Of a stretch of DNA of 64,000 nucleotides, positions 27,017 through 38,195 are shown piece by piece; position 1 is the stretch's first letter, and each line of letters starts with the position of its first letter. Under the pieces are notes generated by a model. It had not been told where the DNA came from. It made no database searches and saw only the letters and a program-made list of their open reading frames with translations. The stretch comes from Dehalococcoidia bacterium. Lineage in GTDB: Bacteria; Chloroflexota; Dehalococcoidia; Tepidiformales; Tepidiformaceae. The stretch covers positions 1 through 64,000 of the forward strand of contig JAJEIT010000013.1 of NCBI GenBank assembly GCA_022827945.1, read 5' to 3'. The position numbers and the translations under genes were made by a program.

Positions 27017-27823
27017 ATGCCCAACAGTGACGTTGTCGAGGCGCTCGTCACCGCCATCAACTACGACCGCTTCGAAGACATCCAGGCGCTGCACGCCCCG
27101 GGTGTCGTGTTTCACTCCTTCCGCAGTCCGATGCTGCGTGACAGTGTCGCCGTCCGCGATTTCCACCACGAGCTGCTCGAGCGCTACGCCGACTGCACCT
27201 ACACGGAAGTCGAGGCCGTCGAGGACGGCGGCGCCGTTGCCGTGCGCGCCACCATCGAGGCCAAGGGCTACGACTGGCGCGCTTTCCGGCAGCGCGTGCT
27301 CGACGTCAGCCGCGTCGAGGACGACCTCATCGTCGACCGCCGCCTCTACGGGATGATGCGCGACATCGAGCTCGACAAGCCCGCGCTCGCCGCGATGGAC
27401 ACCGCCAACGCCTTCCGTGGCGGCTCCGCCCGCTCCACGCGCAGGCTCGTGCGTGGCCTCTACGAGAAGCTCATCGCCTCCCAGCGCGACGAGGTGGCCG
27501 AATCCCTCGACGAGAAGGTCACCCTCATCGATTCCGTCTACGGCATCGTGTCTGGGGTCGATGCGGTGCTGGACCTGCTCGAGGCGACCCCGCGCCCCGC
27601 CTTCGGCTACCCCCGCCTGACGGCCGTGGTCGCTGGCGAGAAGGACGCGGCCGTCGAGATCGCGATCGATCCCGCCCGCCCCCGCATCGCCGACTGGGTG
27701 CGGGTCGTCGAGGGCAAGGTACAGGTCATCGAGCGGCACTGGATGCTGCGCGAGATCGGCATCAACCCCTTCGTGGAATACGCTCGCGACCGGCACCGCC
27801 GCCAGGTAATCCTGCCGAAATAA
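27017..27823 (+). CDS. Protein with two tandem SnoaL/NTF2-like domains
   Basis: A 268-aa protein. Residues 1-120 (MPNSDVVEALVTAINYDRFE, FHSFRSPMLRDSVAVRDFHH, then WRAFRQRVLDV) and residues about 140-260 (RLVRGLYEKLIASQRDEVAE, IDSVYGIVSGVDAVLDLL) each look like an NTF2-like cone fold. The shared feature is an N-terminal helix pair followed by a segment ending in a Phe/Tyr-rich turn. No catalytic residue set is recognised. It precedes ilvC by 54 bp and may share its transcript. Confidence 0.55.
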   Translation: MPNSDVVEALVTAINYDRFEDIQALHAPGVVFHSFRSPMLRDSVAVRDFHHELLERYADCTYTEVEAVEDGGAVAVRATIEAKGYDWRAFRQRVLDVSRVEDDLIVDRRLYGMMRDIELDKPALAAMDTANAFRGGSARSTRRLVRGLYEKLIASQRDEVAESLDEKVTLIDSVYGIVSGVDAVLDLLEATPRPAFGYPRLTAVVAGEKDAAVEIAIDPARPRIADWVRVVEGKVQVIERHWMLREIGINPFVEYARDRHRRQVILPK

Positions 27824-27877
27824 ACCACCCAGCCGCCGCGCTCGCTGCTGCGGCCCAGCATCACAAGGAGTGCCCGC

Positions 27878-28876
<999 letters not shown>

Positions 28877-28906
28877 AACTAGCCCGGACGGCTGCGGTTC
28901 CACGAA

Positions 28907-28934
28907 GAAGGGGTGGCCTCAAGGCCACCCCTTC
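28907..28934. terminator. Intrinsic terminator between ilvC and oppF
   Basis: A 12-bp stem, GAAGGGGTGGCC and GGCCACCCCTTC, with loop TCAA is followed by GTTTT on the plus strand. It probably also ends the convergent opp operon. Confidence 0.85.
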
Positions 28935-28957
28935 GTTTTGGTTCGCGGAGCCCCACC

Positions 28958-29953
28958 CTAGACGCGGTGGCACCAGACCCAGTGCTCCTTGCCGCCCGTG
29001 CCCACGTTGCGCCACTCGGGAATTTCCTCGCGGCATTGGTCGACGGCGATCGGGCAGCGCGTGTTGAACACGCAGCCCGGCGGCGGCGACAGCGGGCTGG
29101 GCACGTCGCCAAGGAGGATGATGCGTTCCCGCTCCCGCTCCACCTCGGGGTCCGGAATCGGAACCGCCGAGAGCAGAGCCTTCGTGTAGGGATGCAGCGG
29201 GTCGTCGAAAATCGTGTCGCGGTCGGTCAGCTCCATGATGTGCCCGAGGTACATCACGGCCACGCGATCGCTGATGTGACGCACCACCGAAAGGTCGTGC
29301 GCGATGAACAGGTACGTCAGGTTGAATTCATCCTGGAGGTCCTCCAGGAGGTTGATGATCTGCGCCTGGATCGACACGTCGAGCGCCGACACGGGCTCGT
29401 CGCACACGATGAACTCCGGCTCCACCGCCAGCGCCCTCGCGATACCGATGCGCTGACGCTGCCCGCCCGAAAACTCGTGCGGGTAGCGGCTGGCGAAGTA
29501 CGGGTTCAGCCCCACCGTCTGCAGCAGGCTGTGAACGCGGTCACGCTTCTCCTGGCCACGGGCCAGGTTATGAATCGTGATCGGCTCCGACACGATCGAC
29601 CCGACCGACATACGCGGGTTCAGGCTCGCGTACGGGTCCTGGAAGATCATCTGCATGCGGCGGCGGTAGCTTCGCAGCGACCGGCCGCGCACCTGCGTCA
29701 GGTCCGTCCCCGCGAAGTTCACCGAACCGGCCGTCGGCCGGTTCAGCTGGAGGATGGCCTTGCCGGTCGTGCTCTTGCCGCAGCCGGACTCGCCCACGAG
29801 CCCGAGCGTCTCGCCACGCCTGACGTTGAAAGTAACGCCGTCGACGGCCTTCACGTCCGCCACGCGGCGCTGGAAGATCAGCCCCGCGGTAACGGGGAAG
29901 TAGACCTCAAGGTCTTCGACCTCAAGGAGCGCGCCCTCCGTTCCGTTGGTCAT
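28958..29953 (-). CDS. Oligopeptide/dipeptide ABC transporter ATP-binding protein (OppF-like)
   Basis: 331 aa from ATG 29953. Walker [13 protein letters not shown], signature [14 protein letters not shown], Walker [13 protein letters not shown], and the switch His in IAHDLSVV. The C-terminal extension with [16 protein letters not shown] is typical of OppF/DppF ATPases. It pairs with OppD just upstream (16 bp). The permease and substrate-binding genes are not nearby, so the two ATPases must act with subunits encoded elsewhere. Confidence 0.92.
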   Translation of the reverse strand: MTNGTEGALLEVEDLEVYFPVTAGLIFQRRVADVKAVDGVTFNVRRGETLGLVGESGCGKSTTGKAILQLNRPTAGSVNFAGTDLTQVRGRSLRSYRRRMQMIFQDPYASLNPRMSVGSIVSEPITIHNLARGQEKRDRVHSLLQTVGLNPYFASRYPHEFSGGQRQRIGIARALAVEPEFIVCDEPVSALDVSIQAQIINLLEDLQDEFNLTYLFIAHDLSVVRHISDRVAVMYLGHIMELTDRDTIFDDPLHPYTKALLSAVPIPDPEVERERERIILLGDVPSPLSPPPGCVFNTRCPIAVDQCREEIPEWRNVGTGGKEHWVWCHRV

Positions 29954-29969
29954 GGTGGCTTCGGCAGTG

Positions 29970-30971
29970 CTAGCTTGTTGCGACAACTGGCCTCTCCCTT
30001 CCGACATTCTCCCACTCCCAGCAGGCGGCTTGGTGCTCACCCTCGACCTGGACGGTGTCCGGGTACTGCGCCAGGCACTGGTCGGTGCGCCACTCGCAGC
30101 GTGGGTAGAAGCTGCACCCTTCCGGCAGGTGCGCCAGATCGGGCGGCAGCCCCTCAATGGGAATCAGTTTCTCCTGCCGGAGCTCGTCGAGCCGCGGCAC
30201 CGAGTTCAGCAGGCCAACCGTGTACGGATGCTTCGGATTCGCGTACAGCTCGCCTGCGTCCGCCCGCTCGATGACCTTGCCCGCATACATCACGTTCACC
30301 CGGTCGGCGTAGCGAGCGACCACGCCCAGGTTGTGCGTGATGATGATGACGGCGGTCCCGAACTCGCGGCTGAGCCGGGCCATGACCTCGAGGATCTGGG
30401 CCTGGATCGTCACGTCCAGCGCGGTGGTGGGCTCGTCCGCCAGCAGGATCTTCGGGTTGCAGCTCATCGCCATCGCGATCATCACGCGCTGGCGCATACC
30501 CCCCGAAAACTGGTGCGGGTAGTCGTCGATGCGGCTGCGCGCGGCGGGGATACCCACCAGCTCCAGCAGCTCGACGGCCCGCTCGCGGGCGGCCCGGCCA
30601 CGAAGGTCCTGGTGCAACTCAAGCGACTCCGTGATCTGCCGCCCGATCGTGAGCACGGGATTGAGCGATGTCATCGGCTCCTGGAACACCATTGCGATGT
30701 CGTTGCCGCGAATGCGCCGCATCTCGTTCTCATCGAGCTTCAGCAGGTCACGTCCCTGGAACATGATCTCGCCGGAGACGATCTTGCCCGGGGGCGAAGG
30801 GATCAGGCGGAGGATCGAAAGCGCCGAGACGCTCTTCCCGCAGCCCGACTCACCCACAAGCCCCAGCGTCTCGCCCTCCTCCACTGAGTAGGACGTGCCG
30901 TCAACTGCCTTGACGACGCCCTCCTGCGTGTAGAAGTACGTCCGAAGGTCATTTACCTCAAGAAGCGCCAT
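29970..30971 (-). CDS. Oligopeptide/dipeptide ABC transporter ATP-binding protein (OppD-like)
   Basis: 333 aa from ATG 30971, preceded by AAAGGGGG. Walker [13 protein letters not shown], signature [14 protein letters not shown], Walker [13 protein letters not shown] and switch His ITHNLGVV. The C-terminal cysteine region is [15 protein letters not shown]. With OppF it forms the heterodimeric motor of a peptide importer. It is downstream of two tRNA genes on the same strand, and a separate promoter is not obvious, so it may partly depend on read-through from the tRNAs. Confidence 0.92.
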   Translation of the reverse strand: MALLEVNDLRTYFYTQEGVVKAVDGTSYSVEEGETLGLVGESGCGKSVSALSILRLIPSPPGKIVSGEIMFQGRDLLKLDENEMRRIRGNDIAMVFQEPMTSLNPVLTIGRQITESLELHQDLRGRAARERAVELLELVGIPAARSRIDDYPHQFSGGMRQRVMIAMAMSCNPKILLADEPTTALDVTIQAQILEVMARLSREFGTAVIIITHNLGVVARYADRVNVMYAGKVIERADAGELYANPKHPYTVGLLNSVPRLDELRQEKLIPIEGLPPDLAHLPEGCSFYPRCEWRTDQCLAQYPDTVQVEGEHQAACWEWENVGRERPVVATS

Positions 30972-31043
30972 GACGCCCCCTTTCGCCTGACTCGGATTTG
31001 CCTTTGCCACCCATCGACGAGAAATGGGCTCCCCATGCGGCCA

Positions 31044-31125
31044 TGGGGAAGAGGAGATTCGAACTCCTACGCCTTGCGGCACATGATCCTAAATCATGCT
31101 CGTCTGCCAATTCCGACACTTCCCC
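31044..31125 (-). tRNA. tRNA-Leu (anticodon UAG)
   Basis: An 82-nt cloverleaf reads 5' GGGGAAG on the minus strand and closes with CTTCCCC-A. The anticodon stem CATGA/TCATG encloses TAG, and a variable arm (TGCCGCAAGGCGT) marks a class-II tRNA. The 3' CCA is not encoded. It decodes CUA and other CUN leucine codons. Confidence 0.93.
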
Positions 31126-31170
31126 GGCCCGAACCGGTTGGCGAACCATCCGGTGAGACCTTTCCGAAAG

Positions 31171-31246
31171 TGGTGAGCCGCGAAGGACTCGAACCTTCAA
31201 CCTAGTGATTAAGAGTCACTTGCTCTGCCAATTGAGCTAGCGGCCC
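31171..31246 (-). tRNA. tRNA-Lys (anticodon CUU)
   Basis: A 76-nt cloverleaf with 5' GGGCCGC pairing with GCGGCTC, the D arm TAGCTCAATTGGCAGAGCA, anticodon loop CTCTTAA with CTT, and T arm GAAGGTTCGAGTCCTTC. The 3' CCA is encoded. It is about 45 bp upstream of tRNA-Leu and shares its promoter. Confidence 0.93.
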
Positions 31247-31259
31247 CAAGGTCGCGCGG

Positions 31260-31289
31260 AGTATACCCAAGCGCCTTCCCGCCCGACAA
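31260..31289 (-). promoter_or_regulatory. Promoter of the tRNA-Lys/tRNA-Leu unit
   Basis: On the minus strand TTGTCG (31284-31289) and TATACT (31260-31265) are separated by 18 bp. This is one of the few promoters in the window with a recognisable -35. Confidence 0.65.
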
Positions 31290-31293
31290 CAAC

Positions 31294-31309
31294 TCCGAAA
31301 CGTTTCGGA
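31294..31309. promoter_or_regulatory. Perfect 16-bp palindrome TCCGAAACGTTTCGGA
   Basis: The palindrome lies directly upstream of the tRNA promoter -35 and directly after the thioredoxin-like gene's stop. Its AACGTT centre resembles LacI-family operators. On the minus strand it could also fold as a short hairpin (stem TCCGAA, loop ACGT) followed by GTTGTTGT, a weak terminator. The sequence alone does not decide. Confidence 0.4.
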
Positions 31310-31325
31310 AACCGCCAACCCCCGG

Positions 31326-31964
31326 TCAGACGGCGCCGCGCAGCAGCTCGATCACCTCGTCCACCGCCGCAACGCGCCAGTTGGCCCAGGTCTCGCTCGT
31401 GCGCTGCCACTCCAGGTAGCGCTCGCGACCTTCCGCCCGCGCCTGCTGGATCTCTTCCTCGCTCGGCTCATGTCCCAGACGCTGCGCGATCGCTTCCGGA
31501 CGCATATCGCCCAGCACCTCGTAGAGCTGGTCCATCTGCTCGTTCGCCAGCACTGGCCGCTCGATGAAGTGCCCCAGCTCGACATGCTCGGCGTTGTAGA
31601 AGATGTACACCGGGATGGACTCGAACTCCCCGTCCTTCAGGTACTCCGCGATCATGTCCTTGTTCTCATCGCGCTCGAAGATGCGTACCTCGATCCCCAT
31701 CGCCTCCGCGATGCGAACCCCCACCGGCATGCCCCGGTAGACATCCGGGCACCAGTCCTCGCCGATGATGACCATGTGATCCGGCCCGTTCGGCTGCGCG
31801 GCCAGGTCGCTCAGCGCGGCCTGCTGCTCCCCGCTGATCGCGAGGCTCCCGTAGTTGTCGTCGAACTGCTCCCGGTTGCGGATGCCCGACTCGATGTATT
31901 CCTGGTAGGTCTTGCCCTTCGCAAAGCGCTCGCGCGTGATGACGGATTCCGTTGCCTGTGCCAC
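31326..31964 (-). CDS. Thioredoxin-family protein with one active-site cysteine
   Basis: A 212-aa protein. After an N-terminal helical region, MVIIGEDWCPDVYRG aligns with the thioredoxin WCxxC box, but the second Cys is replaced by Val. The cis-Pro region follows in ESIPVYIFYNAE. The C-terminal 60 residues are charged and helical. A single Cys points to a monothiol or a non-redox binding role. The GTG start at 31964 follows a G-rich ribosome-site region. Nearest genes are mazG and the tRNAs, with no redox partner. Confidence 0.75.
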   Translation of the reverse strand: MAQATESVITRERFAKGKTYQEYIESGIRNREQFDDNYGSLAISGEQQAALSDLAAQPNGPDHMVIIGEDWCPDVYRGMPVGVRIAEAMGIEVRIFERDENKDMIAEYLKDGEFESIPVYIFYNAEHVELGHFIERPVLANEQMDQLYEVLGDMRPEAIAQRLGHEPSEEEIQQARAEGRERYLEWQRTSETWANWRVAAVDEVIELLRGAV

Positions 31965-32019
31965 TGCGGCCCCCCGATCGTGTATCGCTTGCGGTCAGCC
32001 TATCGGCGGCGCGCTGGCG

Positions 32020-32826
32020 CTACAACTCGCCCCGCTCGGAAGCCTTCGCCCGCTCCCACAGCTCGTCGCGCGCGTCCATGTCCATCTCGTTCAGGTCGAG
32101 CGACTCTTCCGCTGCCAGGCGCTCCACCAGCCCGAAGCGGCGGCGGAACTTCCCGTTCGCCCGCCGCAGCGCCTGCTCGCCGTCGACGCCCATCGTCGCC
32201 GCGATGTGGGCGATCACGAAGAGCACGTCGCCGAACTCCTCCTCACGGTCCTTCTCCGTCTCCGCAAGGGCGAGCTCGGCGATCTCCTCCGAGAGCTTCT
32301 CCAGTGGGCCGTGGATGTCGGGCCAGTCGAATCCGGCCCGGCGCGCCCGCCCCTGGATCGTCTGCGACTCCGCAAGCGCGGGCAGCGTCGCCGGCACCCC
32401 TTCGAGGCGGGACCTGTCGGGCCGCTCCTTCTGCTTCAGGACCTCCCAGCTCTCGCGCACGTCCTCGGCCGTCTCCGCCGTGCCGTCCGCGAACACATGC
32501 GGGTGTCGCGCCAGCAACTTCGACGCGATGCGCGCATAGACATCCCCGAACTCGAACTCCCCCAGCCGTTCCGCCACCGCCGAGTGCATGAGCACCTGCA
32601 GGAGCACGTCCCCCAGCTCCTCCGCGATCGCCTCTGCCTCCCCGGAGTCGATCGCCTCGAGCAGCTCGTAGGCCTCCTCCAGCAGGTGCGGCCGTAGCGA
32701 TTCGTGCGTCTGTTCCCGGTCCCAGGGGCACCCCTCGGGGCCGTGGAGGCGGCGAATGATCGCCTCCAGCGCTTCGAAGTGGCGCAGGTCGTCGGGGATG
32801 GGGGACGGCTCCGGATCGGTCGCCAT
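32020..32826 (-). CDS. mazG: Nucleoside triphosphate pyrophosphohydrolase MazG
   Basis: A 268-aa protein with two MazG domains, hydrolysing (d)NTPs to NMPs plus pyrophosphate. The metal-binding acids are in EEAYELLEAIDSGE/EELGDVLLQVLMH (first domain) and EEIAELALAET/EEEFGDVLFVIAHIA (second). The N-terminus GPEGCPWDREQTHESLRPHL is the family signature. A leaderless mRNA is likely: TAGACT lies 6 nt before ATG. It is divergent from argH. Confidence 0.93.
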   Translation of the reverse strand: MATDPEPSPIPDDLRHFEALEAIIRRLHGPEGCPWDREQTHESLRPHLLEEAYELLEAIDSGEAEAIAEELGDVLLQVLMHSAVAERLGEFEFGDVYARIASKLLARHPHVFADGTAETAEDVRESWEVLKQKERPDRSRLEGVPATLPALAESQTIQGRARRAGFDWPDIHGPLEKLSEEIAELALAETEKDREEEFGDVLFVIAHIAATMGVDGEQALRRANGKFRRRFGLVERLAAEESLDLNEMDMDARDELWERAKASERGEL

Positions 32827-32832
32827 GGGCGC

Positions 32833-32838
32833 AGTCTA
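32833..32838 (-). promoter_or_regulatory. -10 element for leaderless mazG mRNA (TAGACT)
   Basis: TAGACT on the minus strand is 6 nt from ATG 32826 and no ribosome site intervenes. Confidence 0.55.
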
Positions 32839-32894
32839 CTCGGCGCGGTTCTCCGGTCTTTGGGGTGGCGGTAGGACACAGCGCGTTCGCGTTG

Positions 32895-32900
32895 GACAAT
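32895..32900 (+). promoter_or_regulatory. Possible -10 element for argH (GACAAT)
   Basis: GACAAT is 7 nt from ATG 32908. It departs from TANNNT at the first base, so it is weaker than the other leaderless cases, but no ribosome site is present. Confidence 0.4.
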
Positions 32901-32907
32901 TGGATGC

Positions 32908-34284
32908 ATGAGCGAGGAACAGCGCACCTGGGGCGGTCGCTTCCAGGGGTCGATGGACGACCTCACGCGCGACTACACCGCCGGCGTCGATCGTGACCTG
33001 TACGAGCACGACATCGCCGGCTCGGTCGCGCACGCCCGCATGCTCGGCGCCACCGGCATCATTCCCGAGAGCGAGGCCGCGGCGATTGTCGCCGGGCTCG
33101 CTGCCGTGCTCGAACGCTTCCGCGCCGGTGAGGTCCAGTGGCGCCCGGAGCTCGAGGACATCCACACCCACGTCGAGGCCCTTCTCCGCGACCAGATCGG
33201 AACTGCTGCGGGGCGGCTGCACACCGCTCGCTCCCGCAATGACCAGGTATCGCTGCTCAATCGCCTGCTCGTGCGCGAGCAGTGCGACCTCGCCGCCGCC
33301 GCCACCGAGGCGCTCGTCGAGGCGCTCTGCGATCTCGCGTTGGCCCACGCCGCCGACCCCATGCCCGGCTACACCCACCTCCAGCGCGCGCAGCCGGTCA
33401 CCCTCGGTCACCACCTGCTCGCCTACGCCGAGATGCTGCTGCGCGACCGCGACCGCTTCCGCGATTGCCGCGCCCGGACGAACGTGCTCCCGCTCGGATC
33501 GGGCGCCCTCTCCGGCTCCCCCTACCCCCTCGCCCGCGAGATGGTCGCCCGCGAGCTCGGCTTCGACAGCGTCTCGCGCAACAGCCTCGACGCCGTCGCC
33601 GACCGCGACTACGCCATCGAGTTCCTGTCGTCCTGCGCCATCGCGCAGGCACACCTCTCGCGCCTCGCGGAAGAGATCGTGATCTGGTCGAGCGCCGAGT
33701 TCGCTTTCGTGCGGCTCCCCGACGCCTTTGCCACCGGCTCGAGCATGATGCCGCAGAAGAAGAATGCCGACGTCGCCGAACTGGCGCGGGGCCGCTCCGG
33801 CCGTGTCTTCGGTGAGCTCGTGAACCTCCTGACCAACCTCAAGGGCCAGCCGCTCGCCTACAACCGCGACCTGCAGGAGGACAAGGCCGCAATCCTCAAC
33901 GCCGCCGCCGTCGTCGTCCCCTCGCTGCGCATCTTTGCCGCCATGGTGCCCGCCCTCGAGTTCGACCTGGAGCGCATGCGGGACGCCGCCTCCGGCGGCT
34001 TCTCCCTCGCCACCGACGTGGCCGACTACCTGGTCCGCAAGGGGATGCCCTTCCGTGAGGCCCACGCCGTCACCGGCGGCCTCGTGCGGGAGGCGGAGGA
34101 GCAAGGCTGCGACCTCCACGAGCTCCCCTTCGAGCGCTACGCGGAAGCCAGCAGCCTCTTCGAGCCCGACGTCCTCGAGATCGATGTCGACTCCGCCCTC
34201 GCCGCCCGCGACGCTGTCGGAGGCACCGCCCCCGCCCGCGTCCGCGAAGCCGCTGCGGCGCTGCGCCGGGAACTCGGGGGCTGA
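32908..34284 (+). CDS. argH: Argininosuccinate lyase
   Basis: A 458-aa fumarase-superfamily enzyme that splits argininosuccinate into arginine and fumarate. The N-terminal WGGRFQGSMDD, HTARSRNDQV, GYTHLQRAQPVTLGHHLLAY and the signature GSSMMPQKKNADVAELARG with the catalytic Ser are all present. Length fits the family. Other arg genes are outside the window. Confidence 0.95.
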   Translation: MSEEQRTWGGRFQGSMDDLTRDYTAGVDRDLYEHDIAGSVAHARMLGATGIIPESEAAAIVAGLAAVLERFRAGEVQWRPELEDIHTHVEALLRDQIGTAAGRLHTARSRNDQVSLLNRLLVREQCDLAAAATEALVEALCDLALAHAADPMPGYTHLQRAQPVTLGHHLLAYAEMLLRDRDRFRDCRARTNVLPLGSGALSGSPYPLAREMVARELGFDSVSRNSLDAVADRDYAIEFLSSCAIAQAHLSRLAEEIVIWSSAEFAFVRLPDAFATGSSMMPQKKNADVAELARGRSGRVFGELVNLLTNLKGQPLAYNRDLQEDKAAILNAAAVVVPSLRIFAAMVPALEFDLERMRDAASGGFSLATDVADYLVRKGMPFREAHAVTGGLVREAEEQGCDLHELPFERYAEASSLFEPDVLEIDVDSALAARDAVGGTAPARVREAAAALRRELGG

Positions 34285-34301
34285 CAGCCCCGTTCGTTGC
34301 G

Positions 34302-34324
34302 CCCTACAATGTCGCCCAGTAGGG
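34302..34324. promoter_or_regulatory. Dyad over the vapBC1 promoter
   Basis: CCCTAC (34302-34307) and GTAGGG (34319-34324) are inverted about a centre 11 bp wide, overlapping a TACAAT -10 (34305-34310). Antitoxins usually repress their own operon at such sites. Confidence 0.45.
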
Positions 34325-34334
34325 GTGGCGCGAC

Positions 34335-34598
34335 GTGAATCAGGTAACCGTGCGGGACATGGACGACAGGTTGTACCAGTGTCTCCTCAGGCTCGCGGCG
34401 GAGGAGGGCATCTCTCCGGACGAGGCTGCCCTCAAGCTCCTCCGCAAGGCCGCTGAACTTCATGGGTCGCCTTCCCCTTCCCGCAAGATAGGCAAGTCGT
34501 TGGACCACTTCATTGGCAGCATGACTCCCGAGGAGTCTGCTGAGTTGGCGGAAGCCCTGAAGTTCTTTGACACCATCGACGAGTCGATGTGGCGGTGA
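34335..34598 (+). CDS. VapB-type antitoxin (module 1)
   Basis: An 87-aa protein with an N-terminal ribbon-helix-helix-like segment (NQVTVRDMDDRLYQCLLRLA, then EEGISPDEAALKLLRKAAE) and a C-terminal tail for toxin binding. It overlaps the PIN-toxin gene by 10 bp. The antitoxin call rests on this arrangement and the RHH pattern. Confidence 0.75.
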   Translation: MNQVTVRDMDDRLYQCLLRLAAEEGISPDEAALKLLRKAAELHGSPSPSRKIGKSLDHFIGSMTPEESAELAEALKFFDTIDESMWR

Positions 34599-34993
34599 AG
34601 GTCCTTCTCGACGCCAATGCGTACAGGTTGGTTGCGGATGGTCATCCGGAGGCGTCGGCGTTCGTGCAAGGGGCTGAGGAGGTCTACCTGTCGGCTATCG
34701 TCCTCGGAGAGCTTCTGTACGGATTTCGCTGGGGAACACGCTTCGAGGCGAACATGGACCGACTCCAGACGTTCCTTCGTGCCCCCGGCACGTCGGTGGT
34801 CACGGTGGGTCAGGCCACGGCCGAACGCTATGGAGAGATAGCCGCGGCCCTCCGCGCCAGGGGGCGTCCCATCCCCACAAACGACATCTGGATCGCCGCC
34901 CACGCCATGGAGACGGATGCCGAACTCCTCTCCGCTGACGCCCACTTCGAGCGAGTCGACGGACTCACCTGGATCCGGTTGGCCGCTCCCTAG
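34589..34993 (+). CDS. VapC-type PIN ribonuclease toxin (module 1)
   Basis: A 134-aa PIN domain with all four acidic residues: LLDANAY (Asp), LGELLYGF (Glu), PTNDIWIAAHAM (Asp) and LLSADAHFERV (Asp). VapC toxins cleave tRNA or other RNA when freed from VapB. The start GTG is within the antitoxin's last codons. Its stop shares CTAG 34990-34993 with mdh. The toxin is unlike those of modules 2 and 3. Confidence 0.85.
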   Translation: MAVKVLLDANAYRLVADGHPEASAFVQGAEEVYLSAIVLGELLYGFRWGTRFEANMDRLQTFLRAPGTSVVTVGQATAERYGEIAAALRARGRPIPTNDIWIAAHAMETDAELLSADAHFERVDGLTWIRLAAP

Positions 34994-35928
34994 TCCAGCT
35001 GCGCGACCAGCCCCTTCGTTGCCTCCGCCGCCGCCACCACGCGCTCGCGCTCCTCGTCGGAGAGCTCCAGCTCGAAGGTGCGCTGGATGCCGCCCTCGCC
35101 GAGCTGCACGACCGTGCCCGAGAACACGCCCTCGATTTCGTACTCCCCCTGGTGCAGGGTCGAGCAGGGCAGCAGGCGCCGCTGGTCGAGCAGGATCGCC
35201 GTGACCATCGCGATCGTCCCCGCCGAAGGGGCGTAGAAGGCGCTGCCGACCCGCATAAGCTCCGCGATCTCGGCCCCGCCCCGCATCGTGCGAGCCACTA
35301 CCTCGTCGACCTTGTCCGCCGGGAGCAGCTGCGTCAGCGGGACCCCGCCGACACGCGTCTGCGAGACGACCGGAACCATCGTTGTGTCCGTGTGGCCGCC
35401 GATCACGTAGCCGTGAACGTCCTGCGGCGAGACGCCGCAGGCGTCGGCGACGAAGTGTCGGTAGCGGGCGCTGTCGAGCGCGCCGCCCTGGCCGATGACG
35501 CGCTCGCGGGGGAAGCCGCTGGCTTCCAGGGCGACGTGGCACATGGCGTCCATCGGGTTCGAGAAGATGACCAGCACCGCGTCCGGCGAAGCCTTCGCCG
35601 CGTCCGCGACCTTGGCGCGCACGATGGCGGCGTTGCTGTTCAGCAGCTCCTCGCGGCTCATGCCCGGCTTCCGCGGAGCCCCCGCGGTCACGATCACTAC
35701 GTCCGAGTGGGCCGTTTCGTCCCAGCCGTCGGTGGCGCTTATCGAAGAGCTGAAACCGCTCCAGGCGGCCGCCTGCGACTCGTCCAGCGCCTTGCCGAAG
35801 TGCATGGTGCCGGCGAACTGCGGATCGTCCTGCAGGACGACGTCGCAGATGTCCCGTTCAATGAGCCGCTGCGCCATGGCGCCGCCCGTCATGCCGGCGC
35901 CAACGATCGTGACCTTTTTCCGTGCCAT
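34990..35928 (-). CDS. mdh: Malate dehydrogenase
   Basis: 312 aa from ATG 35928, which has AGAGGAA upstream; an in-frame TTG at 35952 is less likely. The NAD loop is VTIVGAGMTGG, the substrate Arg region is APRKPGMSREELL, and the catalytic His is in VIGGHTDTTMVPVV. The family is the lactate-dehydrogenase-like MDH. It oxidises malate in the TCA cycle, matching succinate dehydrogenase elsewhere in the window. Confidence 0.92.
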   Translation of the reverse strand: MARKKVTIVGAGMTGGAMAQRLIERDICDVVLQDDPQFAGTMHFGKALDESQAAAWSGFSSSISATDGWDETAHSDVVIVTAGAPRKPGMSREELLNSNAAIVRAKVADAAKASPDAVLVIFSNPMDAMCHVALEASGFPRERVIGQGGALDSARYRHFVADACGVSPQDVHGYVIGGHTDTTMVPVVSQTRVGGVPLTQLLPADKVDEVVARTMRGGAEIAELMRVGSAFYAPSAGTIAMVTAILLDQRRLLPCSTLHQGEYEIEGVFSGTVVQLGEGGIQRTFELELSDEERERVVAAAEATKGLVAQLD

Positions 35929-36031
35929 CGTGTTCCTCTTGTGGGGGTGCAATGTGGTGCCGGGAGACTAGCACGGGCCTTCCCTAGGGACCGCCGCACC
36001 GGCGCCGCAAGCCCGCAGCGCGGGCAGCCCA

Positions 36032-36037
36032 TACACT
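36032..36037 (+). promoter_or_regulatory. -10 element for leaderless lepA mRNA (TACACT)
   Basis: TACACT is 6 nt from the GTG at 36044; no ribosome site intervenes. Confidence 0.55.
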
Positions 36038-36043
36038 GAGCCC

Positions 36044-37870
<1,827 letters not shown>

Positions 37871-37879
37871 GAGCGAAAG

Positions 37880-38116
37880 ATGATCAAGGCATTCGTGCTC
37901 ATTGTGGTGGACCCGGCCGAGACCCAGAGCGTGTTCGACTCCCTCCAGGGAGTAGACGGCATTTCCGAGGTTTATCAGGTGATGGGGCCCTACGACATCG
38001 TGGCGGTGATCGAAGCGCCCAGCATCACGCAGGTGCCGGCCCTGATCAGCCAGCATATTCGCGTGGTCGAGGGCATCGAGAGCACGACCACCTGCGTCAC
38101 CTTCCCCGACTCCTAG
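37880..38116 (+). CDS. Stand-alone Lrp/AsnC ligand-binding domain (RAM)
   Basis: A 78-aa protein that is all RAM domain (KAFVLIVVDPAE, GPYDIVAVIEAP, IRVVEGIESTTTC), with no DNA-binding helix-turn-helix. Such single domains oligomerise and bind small molecules, often amino acids. AGGAGCGAAAG precedes ATG. It follows lepA by 9 bp and is probably cotranscribed. Confidence 0.8.
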   Translation: MIKAFVLIVVDPAETQSVFDSLQGVDGISEVYQVMGPYDIVAVIEAPSITQVPALISQHIRVVEGIESTTTCVTFPDS

Positions 38117-38137
38117 CCAACCGGTCTTCCCTCGCTA

Positions 38138-38187
38138 CCGTACGGCCCTTGCCGTACAATTCCTCCCGTACGGAGCCTTCCGTACGG
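38138..38187. promoter_or_regulatory. Four CCGTACGG-type palindromes at 14-bp period over the vapBC2 promoter
   Basis: CCGTACGG occurs at 38138, 38166 and 38180, with a partial copy CCGTACAA at 38152. The spacing is exactly 14 bp throughout. The second copy overlaps the -10 TACAAT (38155-38160). Such an array fits repression by a ribbon-helix-helix antitoxin that binds cooperatively. The downstream VapB2 is the obvious candidate. Confidence 0.7.
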
Positions 38188-38195
38188 GAGTGAGC

